Of a stretch of 64,000 nt of DNA, positions 9,043-19,554 are shown piece by piece; the first letter of the stretch is position 1, and every line of letters begins with the position of its first letter. This stretch comes from Aureibaculum algae (GTDB taxonomy: Bacteria > Bacteroidota > Bacteroidia > Flavobacteriales > Flavobacteriaceae): the NCBI RefSeq assembly GCF_006065315.1, contig NZ_CP040749.1, positions 4,300,001 to 4,364,000 on the forward strand. Reading direction: 5' to 3'. The translations under genes and the position numbers were made by a program. The notes below the pieces were generated by a model. It made no database searches and was not told where the DNA came from. It saw only the letters and a list, made by a program, of their open reading frames with translations.

Positions 9043-11508
9043 TTATTTCGTTAGAACGGATATTTTTGAACTTTTCAATCCTTTTGATTTTGCCGTGAAT
9101 TTAATCGTTCCTTCTTTTTTAGACGATTTTAAAACCGCCAAACACATCCCACTAAATGCTTTTCTATAATTTGCTTGAAAAGGCTCTACAGAAGCTGCAT
9201 TACCATTGTCAACGGCGATTAAACTTCCAACACCATCTATTGAGAAATTTACTAGATTAGTTGCATTCGGACATAAATTACCATCCTTATCTTCAATTCT
9301 GATCGTGATATAGGCCAAATCTGAACCATCTGCTGCAATTTCTTTTCTATCTACTGAAAGGCTTATTTTGGCTGGTTTTCCTGATGTAAATATTTGTACT
9401 TCTTGTATCGCTTTGCCGTTTTTATAACCAACAACTTTTATATTTCCAGCTTCATAAGGCACATTCCAAGACAACCGGTATTTCGATTGAAATTTCTTTG
9501 GTTCATAGCGTAAAAAATCTACTTTTAATTCGGTCAAATCTTTTCCTTTGACTTTTTTACCCATAGACTTTCCATTGACAAAAAGCTCTGCTTCGTCACA
9601 ATTGGTATAACAATACACTGGTATATTTTCTCCTTCCATCCCTTTCCAATTCCAATGTGGCAATAAGTGAATCATTGGTTTTGTCGTCCAATGACTTTGG
9701 TATAAATAGAATCTATCTTTAGGAAAACCTGCTAAATCTACTGCTCCGAAATAAGAACTTCTTGAAGGCCAATCCGCATTCCAATGTCCATTGGTGGAGT
9801 TATCCTTCCCTCCATAAGGTGTTGGCTCCCCTAAATAATCAAAACCAGTCCACATAAATTCACCCATAACGTTTGGGTTTTGTTCTTGAAAATGAAATTC
9901 AATATCAGGCGGATATGCCCAAGGTGGTCCAATAATATCATAACTAGTTACCTGTAAAGATTCGTGTGTCTGATATTTTTCGATTGGTAAATGATACACA
10001 CCTCGACTACTTGTTACACTTGAAGTTTCTGACCCATAAATAGGTAAATCAGGATAATTTTTAATTTCTTCACTATATTTAGATGGTTTGTAATTCATAC
10101 CAGCGATATCTACTTGCTGTGCCATATTATTGTCATACGGATCAGGATAATGATTAAAACCAGCCGATGTTGGGCGTGTCGGATCCATTTCTTTACAATA
10201 ATCATTCAACATTTTTGCTACTTTCCAACCATTTTTTTTATCGCCTTGCTCTAAAATTTCATTACCGATACTCCACATAACTATGGAGGGATGATTACGA
10301 TCTCTACGAATCATATCTTTAATATCTCGTTCAGCCCATTCGTCAAAAAACAAATTATAACCATTTGCTACTTTTGGTATTTTCCAAACATCAAAAGCTT
10401 CATCTTGCACTAATAAACCTAGTTCATCACATAATTCTAAGAATTCTCTTGATGGCGGATTATGGCTCGTACGGATAGCATTAACACCCATAGATTTCAT
10501 CATTTGTAGTTTTCTTTCATCCGCTCTGCGATATACGGCTGCACCAAGTGCCCCGTTGTCGTGATGTAAACAAACACCATTAAATCTTACTTTTTTTCCG
10601 TTTAAGAAAAACCCTTTTGTAGAATAAGCAATTGTACGAATACCAAAACGAGAATTATATGTATCAACTACTTTACCATTTTCTGTTATTGTAGTAATAG
10701 CGCTATATAAATTTGGGGTTTCGGTATCCCACTTTTCAGGATTTTCTATAGTACAATACAGCCCTGAATTTTTAGAACTATTCGCAGGAACTTCTAATTC
10801 TTCTTCAATCGTTGCTACTGATTTTCCATCAGGGGAAAAATACTCATGTTTTACAACCACTTTTTTATTTTGTACGGATTTATTTTCAATGGTTGTTTCA
10901 TTTTGAATAACTGCTTTAACATTGGTAACCGTTGGCGTGGTAATATAAGTGCCCCAATTTGCAACATGCACTGGTTCATTAATTTTTAGCCATACCGATC
11001 GATAAATCCCTGCACCAGGATACCAACGCGTTGATAAATCTTGTGGCCTTAAGCGAACAGCGATAACATTATCCGTACCATCATATTTGAGGTATTTGCT
11101 TATATCAAACTCAAAACCAATATAACCATAAGGTCTATTCCCTATAAAATTACCATTAACCCAAATATGGGCATCGTACATAGCACCTTCAAAAGCAATG
11201 CTAACCACCTTACCTTTTGCTGAACTTTGCATCACAAAATGTTTTCTATACCAACCGGTACCATGAAATGGAAGACCACCACTTCGCGCGTTGTATTTCA
11301 CATCAAACGGCCCTTCAATTGCCCAATCATGCGGTAAATCTAATTTTCTCCAATTCGCATCATTAAACGTTGCATTTTCCGCTCCTTCTGCTTCTGCGTT
11401 ATAAAATTTCCAAGAATCATTAAAATTGACATCTTGTGCCCATGTTGTAAATTTCCCTATGGACAGCGAGATTAAAAGTGTTAGAACAAAAAGTTTTGTG
11501 CTTTTCAT
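9043..11508 (-). CDS. GH2 beta-galactosidase-type glycoside hydrolase
   Basis: The 821-residue secreted enzyme starts with a signal peptide (VLTLLISLSIGKFTTWAQ). It has the GH2 sugar-binding jelly roll (about 30-190, with DLPHDWAIEGPFD and GTGWYRKHF), an immunoglobulin-like domain, and the TIM barrel. Acid/base Glu417 lies in MWSIGNEIL and nucleophile Glu494 in YGSETSSVTSSRG, so both catalytic residues are present. A C-terminal DUF4982-type domain and an Ig-like tail follow. It is a close paralogue of the GH2 at 27263-29746. It is the last gene of a unit with the two GH29 genes (gaps 80 and 30 bp), pointing to exo-removal of beta-galactose alternating with alpha-L-sugar removal. Confidence 0.9.
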   Translation of the reverse strand: MKSTKLFVLTLLISLSIGKFTTWAQDVNFNDSWKFYNAEAEGAENATFNDANWRKLDLPHDWAIEGPFDVKYNARSGGLPFHGTGWYRKHFVMQSSAKGKVVSIAFEGAMYDAHIWVNGNFIGNRPYGYIGFEFDISKYLKYDGTDNVIAVRLRPQDLSTRWYPGAGIYRSVWLKINEPVHVANWGTYITTPTVTNVKAVIQNETTIENKSVQNKKVVVKHEYFSPDGKSVATIEEELEVPANSSKNSGLYCTIENPEKWDTETPNLYSAITTITENGKVVDTYNSRFGIRTIAYSTKGFFLNGKKVRFNGVCLHHDNGALGAAVYRRADERKLQMMKSMGVNAIRTSHNPPSREFLELCDELGLLVQDEAFDVWKIPKVANGYNLFFDEWAERDIKDMIRRDRNHPSIVMWSIGNEILEQGDKKNGWKVAKMLNDYCKEMDPTRPTSAGFNHYPDPYDNNMAQQVDIAGMNYKPSKYSEEIKNYPDLPIYGSETSSVTSSRGVYHLPIEKYQTHESLQVTSYDIIGPPWAYPPDIEFHFQEQNPNVMGEFMWTGFDYLGEPTPYGGKDNSTNGHWNADWPSRSSYFGAVDLAGFPKDRFYLYQSHWTTKPMIHLLPHWNWKGMEGENIPVYCYTNCDEAELFVNGKSMGKKVKGKDLTELKVDFLRYEPKKFQSKYRLSWNVPYEAGNIKVVGYKNGKAIQEVQIFTSGKPAKISLSVDRKEIAADGSDLAYITIRIEDKDGNLCPNATNLVNFSIDGVGSLIAVDNGNAASVEPFQANYRKAFSGMCLAVLKSSKKEGTIKFTAKSKGLKSSKISVLTK

Positions 11509-11588
11509 TGATTTTTATTTTGAATTAAATTGATTTGCTTAAAGCGAAACACCCACAATTAGATACTTTTATTTATACTGAAGCTTTC

Positions 11589-13100
11589 TTACTTTTTGAA
11601 TTCTATTTTAAAACCAATCACGCTCCAATTTGGTAAATGTGCAGGTTTTTTGATAACTAAAGCATCATTTTCAAGCTGCCATTGCAGTACTTCTTGACTC
11701 CCTAATACTGTTATAGCTACAACAGATTTCGAGTTGTATTTTGCCCCTTTTCCTAAAGACTTTATCCGAATGTCATTAGTTGGTTTTTCTAAACAAAAAG
11801 CATATAATGTATCTTCTCCTTTTTTAGTAAAGCGAATATCATCAGCCGTATAAGAAATATTTTTCTCATTAAATTTTGCCGTTTTTACCGTAACGGCATT
11901 GGTTGGTCTTTCACCAAATACTCCCCAAGGTCTGGTGCCGTAAATTCCTTCTCCATTTACTGCCATCCATTGTCCAATTTCTTCTAAAGTAAGTAACATA
12001 TCAGGCTCTAAATCGCCTTCTGGGGTTTGCACAATATTAATTAATAAATTACCGTTTTTACTTACAATATCACATAACATTTGAATGATATACGTAGCAC
12101 TTTTATATTCTTGTCCGGTTTTATAATACCAATCTCCAATAGAGGTATCCGTTTGCCACGGATGAGGATTAATCTCATCCATTACGCCGCGTTCCATATC
12201 TTGCACCCATTTCCCGTTAGAAGATTCTTTACAATTATAAATAGCCTCTAAATTTCCATTATTTACGGACATATTCGTATTGTAAAAATTAGCAATCATG
12301 CTTCTCCCAATATCTCCAAAAGGCATTTTACTGTCAGAATACAACAAATCTGGTTGATACACATTCACCAATTCGTTAATTCTTTCTAGCCATTCTTTTT
12401 GAAATTTCGGATTGTTTGTTAGCCATTCTTTATCATTTTCTGCAGTTTTAGCATGATATAAATCTTGGTATTTTGGATTATTCCCATCATAAGGAACTCC
12501 TTTATACTTTCCATCTTTATCTGCATCATGGCTTGCTTGAAACCAAGTATAGCTTGCTCCTAAATGTTCAGAAACACCAAATTTCAAACCTTCATTTTTT
12601 GCTGCCTTTTGCCATAAACCAACAATATCTTTCTTTGGACCCATTTTTACCGAATTCCAGGAATGCAACTTTGAATTCCATAGAAAAAAATTATCATGAT
12701 GCGTACCCATACTAACAAAGTATTTTGCTCCAGCCTTTTTATAAAGAGCCATTAATTCTTCAGGGTTAAATTTTTGAGCTTTCCATAAAGGTATAATATC
12801 TTTATACCCAAACTTTGAGGGATGCCCATAATACTCCACATGATATTTATAATCAGCACTTCCTTCTTGATACATTTTCTTCGCATACCAATCGCCTTGA
12901 CGAGGTACAGCTTGTGGCCCCCAATGTGACCAAATGCCAAACTTAGCATCTCGAAACCATTCCGGGTATTTGTAAGTAGCCAGTGAAGCATCTGTTGCTT
13001 TAAATGGCCCATTAGCAATCGTTGTATTATTCTGCGAGAAACTGATTCCTGTGATTAAAAAAAGGAGTAAAATCAATTTTAAGTTGTGTTGTATTTTCAT
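11589..13100 (-). CDS. GH29 alpha-L-fucosidase/alpha-L-galactosidase
   Basis: The 503-residue protein has a signal peptide (LILLLFLITGISFSQ) and the GH29 barrel opening with WFRDAKFGIWSHWGPQAVP and the ligand-binding HHDNFFLWNS. The nucleophile Asp is the one in DLLYSDSKMPF, near residue 255. The barrel ends with the NGNLLINIVQTPEGDL block and is followed by a short beta-sandwich. GH29 retaining enzymes release alpha-L-fucose; some PUL members act on alpha-L-galactose of porphyran. Because the same locus encodes a route that only makes chemical sense for L-galactose, I lean to alpha-L-galactosidase, without proof from residues. It starts 30 bp after the other GH29 gene. Confidence 0.85.
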   Translation of the reverse strand: MKIQHNLKLILLLFLITGISFSQNNTTIANGPFKATDASLATYKYPEWFRDAKFGIWSHWGPQAVPRQGDWYAKKMYQEGSADYKYHVEYYGHPSKFGYKDIIPLWKAQKFNPEELMALYKKAGAKYFVSMGTHHDNFFLWNSKLHSWNSVKMGPKKDIVGLWQKAAKNEGLKFGVSEHLGASYTWFQASHDADKDGKYKGVPYDGNNPKYQDLYHAKTAENDKEWLTNNPKFQKEWLERINELVNVYQPDLLYSDSKMPFGDIGRSMIANFYNTNMSVNNGNLEAIYNCKESSNGKWVQDMERGVMDEINPHPWQTDTSIGDWYYKTGQEYKSATYIIQMLCDIVSKNGNLLINIVQTPEGDLEPDMLLTLEEIGQWMAVNGEGIYGTRPWGVFGERPTNAVTVKTAKFNEKNISYTADDIRFTKKGEDTLYAFCLEKPTNDIRIKSLGKGAKYNSKSVVAITVLGSQEVLQWQLENDALVIKKPAHLPNWSVIGFKIEFKK

Positions 13101-13130
13101 ACTATTCTAATTTTTAATTTATTTAAAAAA

Positions 13131-14690
13131 TCAATCCACATGAGCATCAACGGCACCACCTATATTATTTTCCTTATATCCTGTTAAAGTAATTTTGAAT
13201 GCATACGCATACGAAGGCGCTATGTTACTTGGCGTTTTAATAACTAACCCTTTTTCATTTCTTTCCCAAGATATTTTTGCATTACTCCCCAATAATTCAA
13301 TATTTTCTATCGTAGAATTTAACACACCTAACTGGGTACTAAATGATTGTATCACAATTTCATTTTCTGGCTTATCCATGACAATGGCAAAAAATTCTTT
13401 ACCAGATTTTTTCGTAAAACGGATATCTTTATTCGTATAGGCTATCTTAATTTTCTCTACTTTATGACCTCCTTCTGACAACCGGGTTGGTCCTTCGCCA
13501 AAAACTGTCCACGGACGTGTAGCATAAATTGCATCTCCATTTATTTTTAACCATTCTCCTATATGAATCAAAAGATCTTCCATTTCTTTTGGAATAGTTC
13601 CATCTGGATTTGGAGGTACGTTTAGCAACATCAAACCATTTTTTGATACGATATCTATAAGTATGTCAATTAATTCATTAGGGGTTTTAAATTCTGCACC
13701 GGGACGATAAAACCAAGCTCCTGGAGAAGTATCTGTTAACCAAACATCTTGTTTTGGTTGGTTTGGTCGTCCTCGCTCATAATCTTTAACTGCAGTATTT
13801 TCTGGGAAAGTACTTTCCTTATAACAAACCACCACATCTTTATCCCATTCTAAACCTTTGTTATAATAATATGCTAAAAACTTTTCACGAGATTCTTCTG
13901 TCATATTTTCTAACCACCAGTCAAACCATAGTAAATCTGGTTGATATACATCTATAAATTCTTTCAATTTCGCCCACCATTCTTTATAAAAACGCTCATC
14001 TGGAGTTTTGGAATCTAACGCGTGAGGATTCGTATATAAATCATAATCTTTTGGATCAACTCCTCTATGTTGGTGTGCTGGCGCAAAATATTGCCATGTA
14101 AATGCATGATGAAATGATCCCATAAATTTCATCCCTCTAGCTTCAATTTCTTTTTTTAATGCTGCCGAAGGGTCAATTCCGCCATAATTCATAGAATTCC
14201 AGCGTGTAGATTTTGCATCCCACATAGCAAAATTATCGTGGTGCATCGCAACCGGCCCTGCAAATTTTGCTCCTGAAAGTTCAAATAATGTTGCCCATTT
14301 TTTGACATCGAAACCTGAAGTGTCAAATTGCTCAATTATATATTTGTAGCCATATTTTGCAGGATTACCATATTTCTTTTTATGGTGTAAGTAGTTTGAC
14401 GTTGGTTTGCCGTTTTTTGTTGGAACTTTTTTTCCATCTTCATACATTTTCATACCATGCCAACCCGCATAAAATGTATCAGGATCTGTACCAACAAATG
14501 CCGAAGAAACAGGACCCCAATGCGTGTAAATACCAAATTTAGCATCTTGAAACCAATTTGGAGCTGGATTAACCTTTTTTAAAGATTGCCAAGTGGGTTC
14601 GTATTTTTCATGTTGCTGCTCTTGAGCAAAAACAATACCTCCTAAAAAAAATATTCCTAGAGAAAGCCTTTTGAGAAAACAAAATTGCAT
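13131..14690 (-). CDS. GH29 alpha-L-fucosidase/alpha-L-galactosidase
   Basis: This 519-residue secreted protein (signal peptide ending near VFAQ) has the GH29 signature WFQDAKFGIYTHWGPVSSAF, the HHDNFAMWDAKSTRWNS block and the nucleophile Asp in DLLWFDWWLENM at about residue 257, all matching an intact enzyme. NGLMLLNVPPNPDGTIP closes the barrel. It is more like the GH29 at 47241 (shared LWFD motif) than its operon neighbour, so two GH29 subtypes are present. It is the first gene of its unit and is preceded by a regulated-type promoter at 14758-14818. Linkage and L-fucose versus L-galactose specificity cannot be read from sequence. Confidence 0.87.
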   Translation of the reverse strand: MQFCFLKRLSLGIFFLGGIVFAQEQQHEKYEPTWQSLKKVNPAPNWFQDAKFGIYTHWGPVSSAFVGTDPDTFYAGWHGMKMYEDGKKVPTKNGKPTSNYLHHKKKYGNPAKYGYKYIIEQFDTSGFDVKKWATLFELSGAKFAGPVAMHHDNFAMWDAKSTRWNSMNYGGIDPSAALKKEIEARGMKFMGSFHHAFTWQYFAPAHQHRGVDPKDYDLYTNPHALDSKTPDERFYKEWWAKLKEFIDVYQPDLLWFDWWLENMTEESREKFLAYYYNKGLEWDKDVVVCYKESTFPENTAVKDYERGRPNQPKQDVWLTDTSPGAWFYRPGAEFKTPNELIDILIDIVSKNGLMLLNVPPNPDGTIPKEMEDLLIHIGEWLKINGDAIYATRPWTVFGEGPTRLSEGGHKVEKIKIAYTNKDIRFTKKSGKEFFAIVMDKPENEIVIQSFSTQLGVLNSTIENIELLGSNAKISWERNEKGLVIKTPSNIAPSYAYAFKITLTGYKENNIGGAVDAHVD

Positions 14691-14757
14691 ACTTTTTAAT
14701 TTTCAATTTGAAACAATAAGCCACAAATGTGATCATATTTTACGGCTTTACTTTTCA

Positions 14758-14818
14758 CAAAAATAAAGGAATCGTATGCTCTACATATGAACAAATGATT
14801 TTCTTTGCAGCATATATG
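14758..14818 (-). promoter_or_regulatory. Activator-type promoter with 21-bp-spaced direct repeats
   Basis: On the minus strand a perfect TAnnTTTG box (TATTTTTG, 14758-14765) lies 68 bp upstream of the GH29 start. Its first base is exactly 32 nt from the CAT of a half-site ATCATTTGTT (14797), and a second half-site with CATATATG (14818) lies exactly 21 bp further up. No TTG element sits at the usual -33 distance. The same geometry occurs at 19265-19325 and 20975-21035, so I read it as a binding site for a hybrid two-component activator plus core promoter. Confidence 0.7.
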
Positions 14819-14889
14819 TTTTTTACCTCTGAAAAACACTTGTTTTTTAATACATTTAATCGTCTTGCAAATATCCGCTATTTCAACTT

Positions 14890-16016
14890 TTATTTTAATT
14901 GGATTGTTTTTTCTTGAGGAATAGCAGCCCCCAACTCTATGGCCAATTTACCAGGAGAAGCATTTCCAACTATAATTTTATAAGCTCCTTTACGCCAAAC
15001 TTTTTCTCCTTTTTGATTAATCATTTTTAAATCTTCTGGCATTAAGGAGAAGAATATATTTTTTGTTTCTCCTTTTTGTAGAGAAACTCTTTTAAAAGCT
15101 TTTAAACTATTAAAAGGAACTCCATCCGCAGTATTAATCGGAGAGATGTACAACTGAATCACATTATCAATAGCATAATTTCCAGTATTTTTAACAGTAA
15201 CAGTAGCGGTTAACGTTTCTTTCGGCTTTAAGCGTTCCGCATTCAATTTTAGATGTACAATTTCTGTTTTAGAATAGGTTAAGCCAAAACCAAAGGGATA
15301 CATCGGTTCTTTTGTCATGTACTTATAAGTTCTTTCTTTCATAGAATAATCTTCGTATGGAGGCAACTGATTTACGTTTTTAGGAAAAGTAATCGGTAAA
15401 TGCCCCGAAGGAGAAATATCTCCAAATAAGATATCTGCAACCGCAGTACCTCCTTGTTCTCCAGGGTACCAAATTTGTAAGATAGCATCGCAATGCTCTT
15501 CGATACCTTCTAAAGAAACCGGACTACCACTTGCAATAACCAATACCAAAGGTCCTTTTTTCTTGGCTGCAATTTCTTTAACGTAATTGATTTGATTCTC
15601 CGGCAATTTCAAATCCACTTTATCCCCTACATTTTCAGCAGCAATTGCATCTACTTCTTCTCCTTCTCTATCTGCTGACAAGCCCACTACACAAATAGTC
15701 ACATCTGACTCGGCTGCAACATTTGGCGCCCAGTTTTAGGATTGATATTTTTGTGAAATGGTAAAGCGCCACTTCTATAATTTAATGAAGAACTTAAGGA
15801 AACTGCATCTGCAATACCCGACAAAATGGTTACCACGCTAGAACTAATTCCGTAATAGTTACCCATTAATACATCAGATGAATTTGCAAAAGGCCCAGTG
15901 ACATAGGGTACTTTTATATCCTTAGAAAGTGGTAACGTATTATTTTTATTTTTTAATAATACGATTGATTTTTGAGCTGCTTCTCTAGCCTGCAAATTCC
16001 GGATAAAGTATACCAC
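14890..16016 (-). pseudogene. GH3 beta-glycosidase remnant (C-terminal part, frameshifted)
   Basis: Only the C-terminal part of a GH3 enzyme remains. 15699-16016 carries the start of the alpha/beta sandwich domain (AREAAQKSIVLLKNKNNTLPL, YRSGALPFHKNINPK). 14890-15702 carries the rest (AESDVTICVVGLSADREGE, PGEQGGTAVADILFGDISPSG, GFGLTYS) and the fibronectin-III-like tail. The two frames join if one A is added in a run near 15738, restoring NPKNWAPNVAAESD, so a one-base deletion has broken the frame. The N-terminal barrel with the nucleophile Asp is missing altogether. Upstream it is joined in frame, across a TAG, to a GH16 fragment. Confidence 0.88.
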
Positions 16017-16598
16017 CTATTCCGGTATATTGCGACTATGGGTATTAGATGACATTGATTGGTCAAATTTTTGGCTAAATTCTTTATCATTATTGATATA
16101 CCCGACACACTCTTGTATATCTAACTCCGTGGTTCTTTTATCACAATTTTCAAGATTTTTTGACTCATTTATCAGCCAAAATGTGGAAGACATAAATGTT
16201 TTATTCGCTTTTAAACTACACTCATAATAGCCAAATTTCTTAGAAAAATTCGAAGCTACATAACCTCCACTATGTGTAAATTCATCGCCATTTTTGGTAA
16301 TCGCTTGTGGCAACAAATCAGATGTAATTTCTAAATTTCCATTATTTACACTAACACTATCTGCAACAAACAAACCTGGTGCTCTCCCGATCCATCCGCC
16401 AGATGTAGCCCATTTTTTACTATCGATTTTCTTTCCATTGAATTCATCCGACATATTTTTTACTAATTTCCATTTTTTGTGAGATGGTTTTGGGTCTTCC
16501 CCTTCACTAAATGTTGGTGCTTTTTGTGCAAAAGTTTGCGACACGCCAAACAAGGCTATGGCTAAAAAAATTTGTTTCCAGTTTTTTTTTGTAATCAT
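16017..16598 (-). pseudogene. GH16 agarase/porphyranase-type enzyme, truncated after the catalytic motif
   Basis: The 193-residue fragment has a signal peptide (FLAIALFGVSQTFAQ), the N-terminal strand block MSDEFNGKKIDSKKWATSG and the GH16 catalytic motif ExDxxE as E158-L-D160-I-Q-E163. It ends at SSNTHSRNIPE followed by TAG. GH16 domains need about 100-130 more residues to close the jelly roll, so the enzyme is surely inactive. The style (GRAPGLF, GGYVAS, TTELDIQE) is that of marine beta-agarases and porphyranases. It is the only endo-acting galactanase I can see in the window. Confidence 0.85.
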
Positions 16599-16699
16599 TT
16601 GTGAAATTTTAATTATTTGAATTCAAACATATTTTTTAGTACTCTCAAAGGCTATCAAATGATATTAAGACAAGTTTTAATGATTTTTATTAGCCTTTA

Positions 16700-19234
16700 T
16701 TACTTTACATCTAATTGTATCACAGCACTCGAAAAGTTCTCCGTTGTCGCTTTTATTTCTGCTTTACCTACAACATCCCGTTTGCTTTGCACAATTAATA
16801 AACAACGACCTTTGCTAGTCATCAATTCATTGGATTGAAAATTTTGAATATTATCTCCTGCTCCATTGTCAACTCCTAAAATTCTCACGGAACCTTTTAC
16901 ATCAAAAGTAACTTTTGCATTAGATGTTTTTACCAAATTACCATCTTTATCTACCAATTGAGCAACGATGTGCGCAACATCATAACCATCTGAAGTTAGC
17001 TCTGTTTTATCTGTTGTAATCTGTAAACCAATCGGCTCTGAAGTAGTGCTGAGATTTGCTATAATCTTTTGCTTAGCAAACCCTGCTTTTGCCGTCAAGA
17101 CTCCTTTTTCATATGGCACAACCCAACGAAATATTCTATCAGGACATTCGGACATACTCCGACTTCCTAAAGTTTTATCATTTAAAAACAACTCGACTGT
17201 AGCTAAATTCGATGCCACTTCTACTAAGATAGAATCTCCATCTTTGTAGTTCCAATGTGTATTAGTATTTCGCCATTTATAAGAATTTTTATCTTTTGGG
17301 ATGGCTTGTCCAGATAACTTATCCGCTAAGAAACTAGACTTTTCTAAAGGTAAAGTTCCTAAAGAAATGTGCGGTTCATCTACCCAAATACTTTTAAAAT
17401 AATTATACCCTTGCAATTTAAATCCAGCCAAATCTAATATTTCTCCCCAACCACCTTTTATTGGCCATTTTTCATTACTCTCTCCCATATAGTCAATTCC
17501 TGTCCACATAAAAATACTAAAGACTCCAGGGTTTTCTAATACTTGTTTCCAATCATCCCAACCACCAGGGCATTCGGTTATGGTTACTTGTTTGTTTGGA
17601 AAGTGCTTTTGTGCCCAAGGAATAATACTATTTCTATAACTAAAACCCGCAATATCGATGGCATCTGCATAACCACTAACTAAACTTACTTGTGGAATTA
17701 TTAAGTTTGCAATAGTTGGTCTAGTGGTATCCAACGATTTTATCCAGCCATTTAATCTTTTTGCTGTTTCTGCTAAAATATGCTCCTTTTTATCCCAACT
17801 ATTATAGCGTTGTTTTAACTCTTCTGGAGAGTATATTGGTAAACCGCCCCAAAATCCTTCTGTCTTTTGTGGATCATTAGGATCTGGCCATAAGCCTGTT
17901 ATATATCTGTAGTGTAAATACGTCCATTCAATTTCGTTACCGATACTCCATTGAAATATAGAAGGATGATTTCTGTCGCGCAAAATGGTTCTTTTTAAAT
18001 CACTTTCTCCCCATTTTTGGAAGTGATTGGTATAACCTCTTGTAATAGAGTCAACAATTCGGTCATGATAGTTCAGTCTTTTATCTTTTGGATAGTCTAA
18101 CTCGTCAAAAATTTCATCTTGAACCAAAAAACCCATTGTATCACATAAATCTAAAAACTCTTTTGAAAAAGGATTATGAGAAGTACGGATAGCATTTACG
18201 CCAGCTTCTTTTAATTGCATTAGTCTTCTTTTCCAAACTCCTTTCGGAACTGCAGCTCCTACCAAACCTCCATCATGATGCAAACAAACACCTTTAACCA
18301 GTGTAAATTTATCGTTTAAGAAAAATCCTTCTTTCGCTGTAAATCGCAAAGTTCTAATACCAAAAGGTGTTGCATATTGGTCAATAAGCTCATCATTTAT
18401 TTTTAAGGTAGAAACAACATTATACATATTTGGATTTTCTGTATCCCATAATTTAGGAGAAGCAATCTGGATATTTTGTTTGAACACCTCTTGCCCATTA
18501 CCTTTTACAGTTACCTTATCTTCTTTTTTAGCGATTTCTTTACCATTGGCATCTAAAATTACAGATTGTAAAATAATTTTAGTTTTCCTTTTTGCTGTAT
18601 TTTTAATTGTAGTTTGTATTTGAACTGTTGCCTCATTAGTAGTAACTTTAGGCGTTGTAACATAAGTTCCCCAAATAGGGATATGTGTTTTATTAACCGT
18701 AATTAATTTTACATTTCGATAAATTCCACTACCAGTGTACCATCTAGAATCGGCATAGCGTGTATGATCAACCTTAACAGCAATAAGATTATTTTTGCCA
18801 TCTTTAGTTAGAAATGGAGTTATATCAAAATAAAATGGAGAATAACCATATGGGTTTGCCCCTAGTTTTTTTCCATTTAACCAAACTTCAGAATTATTAT
18901 AGACCCCATCGAATAGTATAAATGCGGATTGATTTTCTTCTAAATTAATTGAAAATTGTTTTCGATACCAGCCCAAACCTCCTGGCAAATAGCCTGTGGC
19001 TCCCTCTAGTTTTTCTTCAAACGGAAACTCAACACTCCAATCATGAGGTAAATTTACATCACGCCATTTCGAATCATTCAAACCTCTTGAAAAAGCATCT
19101 CCTTTTTGATCTAAAGAAAACTTCCAATCAAAGTTAAAATCTTGTTCACGTTCTACTTGGGCATACATTTGAAATGTGAAGCACAAACACAACAAGAGGC
19201 TCCATTTTTTTATACTAATTAACTGTTTGGTCAT
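16700..19234 (-). CDS. GH2 beta-galactosidase-type glycoside hydrolase
   Basis: The 844-residue protein has a signal peptide (LLLCLCFTFQMYAQ), a sugar-binding domain (DVNLPHDWSVEFPFEEKLEGA, LGWYRKQF), an Ig-like domain, and a GH2 barrel. The acid/base is Glu434 in QWSIGNEIEW and the nucleophile Glu554 in TITECPGGWDDW. It differs from the two closely related GH2s of this locus (9043 and 27263) by a longer insertion after the acid/base and a different nucleophile context, so it probably cleaves another linkage or a decorated unit. It has its own promoter (19265-19325) and is followed 101 bp downstream by the GH16/GH3 remnant. Confidence 0.9.
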   Translation of the reverse strand: MTKQLISIKKWSLLLCLCFTFQMYAQVEREQDFNFDWKFSLDQKGDAFSRGLNDSKWRDVNLPHDWSVEFPFEEKLEGATGYLPGGLGWYRKQFSINLEENQSAFILFDGVYNNSEVWLNGKKLGANPYGYSPFYFDITPFLTKDGKNNLIAVKVDHTRYADSRWYTGSGIYRNVKLITVNKTHIPIWGTYVTTPKVTTNEATVQIQTTIKNTAKRKTKIILQSVILDANGKEIAKKEDKVTVKGNGQEVFKQNIQIASPKLWDTENPNMYNVVSTLKINDELIDQYATPFGIRTLRFTAKEGFFLNDKFTLVKGVCLHHDGGLVGAAVPKGVWKRRLMQLKEAGVNAIRTSHNPFSKEFLDLCDTMGFLVQDEIFDELDYPKDKRLNYHDRIVDSITRGYTNHFQKWGESDLKRTILRDRNHPSIFQWSIGNEIEWTYLHYRYITGLWPDPNDPQKTEGFWGGLPIYSPEELKQRYNSWDKKEHILAETAKRLNGWIKSLDTTRPTIANLIIPQVSLVSGYADAIDIAGFSYRNSIIPWAQKHFPNKQVTITECPGGWDDWKQVLENPGVFSIFMWTGIDYMGESNEKWPIKGGWGEILDLAGFKLQGYNYFKSIWVDEPHISLGTLPLEKSSFLADKLSGQAIPKDKNSYKWRNTNTHWNYKDGDSILVEVASNLATVELFLNDKTLGSRSMSECPDRIFRWVVPYEKGVLTAKAGFAKQKIIANLSTTSEPIGLQITTDKTELTSDGYDVAHIVAQLVDKDGNLVKTSNAKVTFDVKGSVRILGVDNGAGDNIQNFQSNELMTSKGRCLLIVQSKRDVVGKAEIKATTENFSSAVIQLDVK

Positions 19235-19264
19235 TCTAAAAAAAATTAATTGATTTCTACTAGG

Positions 19265-19325
19265 TAAATATAGATTATAGCCTAATTTTAAACACTAACA
19301 AATGATTTTGTAGATAACATATATG
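19265..19325 (-). promoter_or_regulatory. Activator-type promoter with 21-bp-spaced direct repeats
   Basis: On the minus strand the half-sites ATCATTTGTT (CAT starting at 19304) and CATATATG (at 19325) are 21 bp apart. A near-consensus -7 box TATATTTA (19265-19272, one mismatch to TAnnTTTG) begins exactly 32 nt downstream of the proximal CAT. The arrangement repeats that at 14758-14818 base for base in spacing. It serves the GH2 gene starting at 19234. Confidence 0.68.
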
Positions 19326-19554
19326 GTTTTTTAACACCATTACTATATTACATAAAAAGACGCCCTCAACAAATAAGTGACTGAAAACGTAACTATTATC
19401 ATTAAAATAAAGAATTTTAATATAATCTAATTACCATATTCTATACTCTATAAAAACTCAACAACTATTTTTTTCTTTGTTTTTTAAGCAGATATAACAA
19501 TGCAACTTTCTTAAGAGTAATTCGTCAGAAATAAGTAAAATTTAGTAAAAAATT
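19326..19554. other. Intergenic stretch with no recognised feature
   Basis: This AT-rich region between the GH2 promoter and the stop of the sulfatase gene shows no coding frame of interest and no clear hairpin terminator. Confidence 0.5.

Noticed and set aside
14729..14917. Small plus-strand gene of 62 codons
   Set aside because: It overlaps the regulated GH29 promoter and the GH3 remnant, has no ribosome-binding site of note, and its composition is that of non-coding AT-rich DNA.
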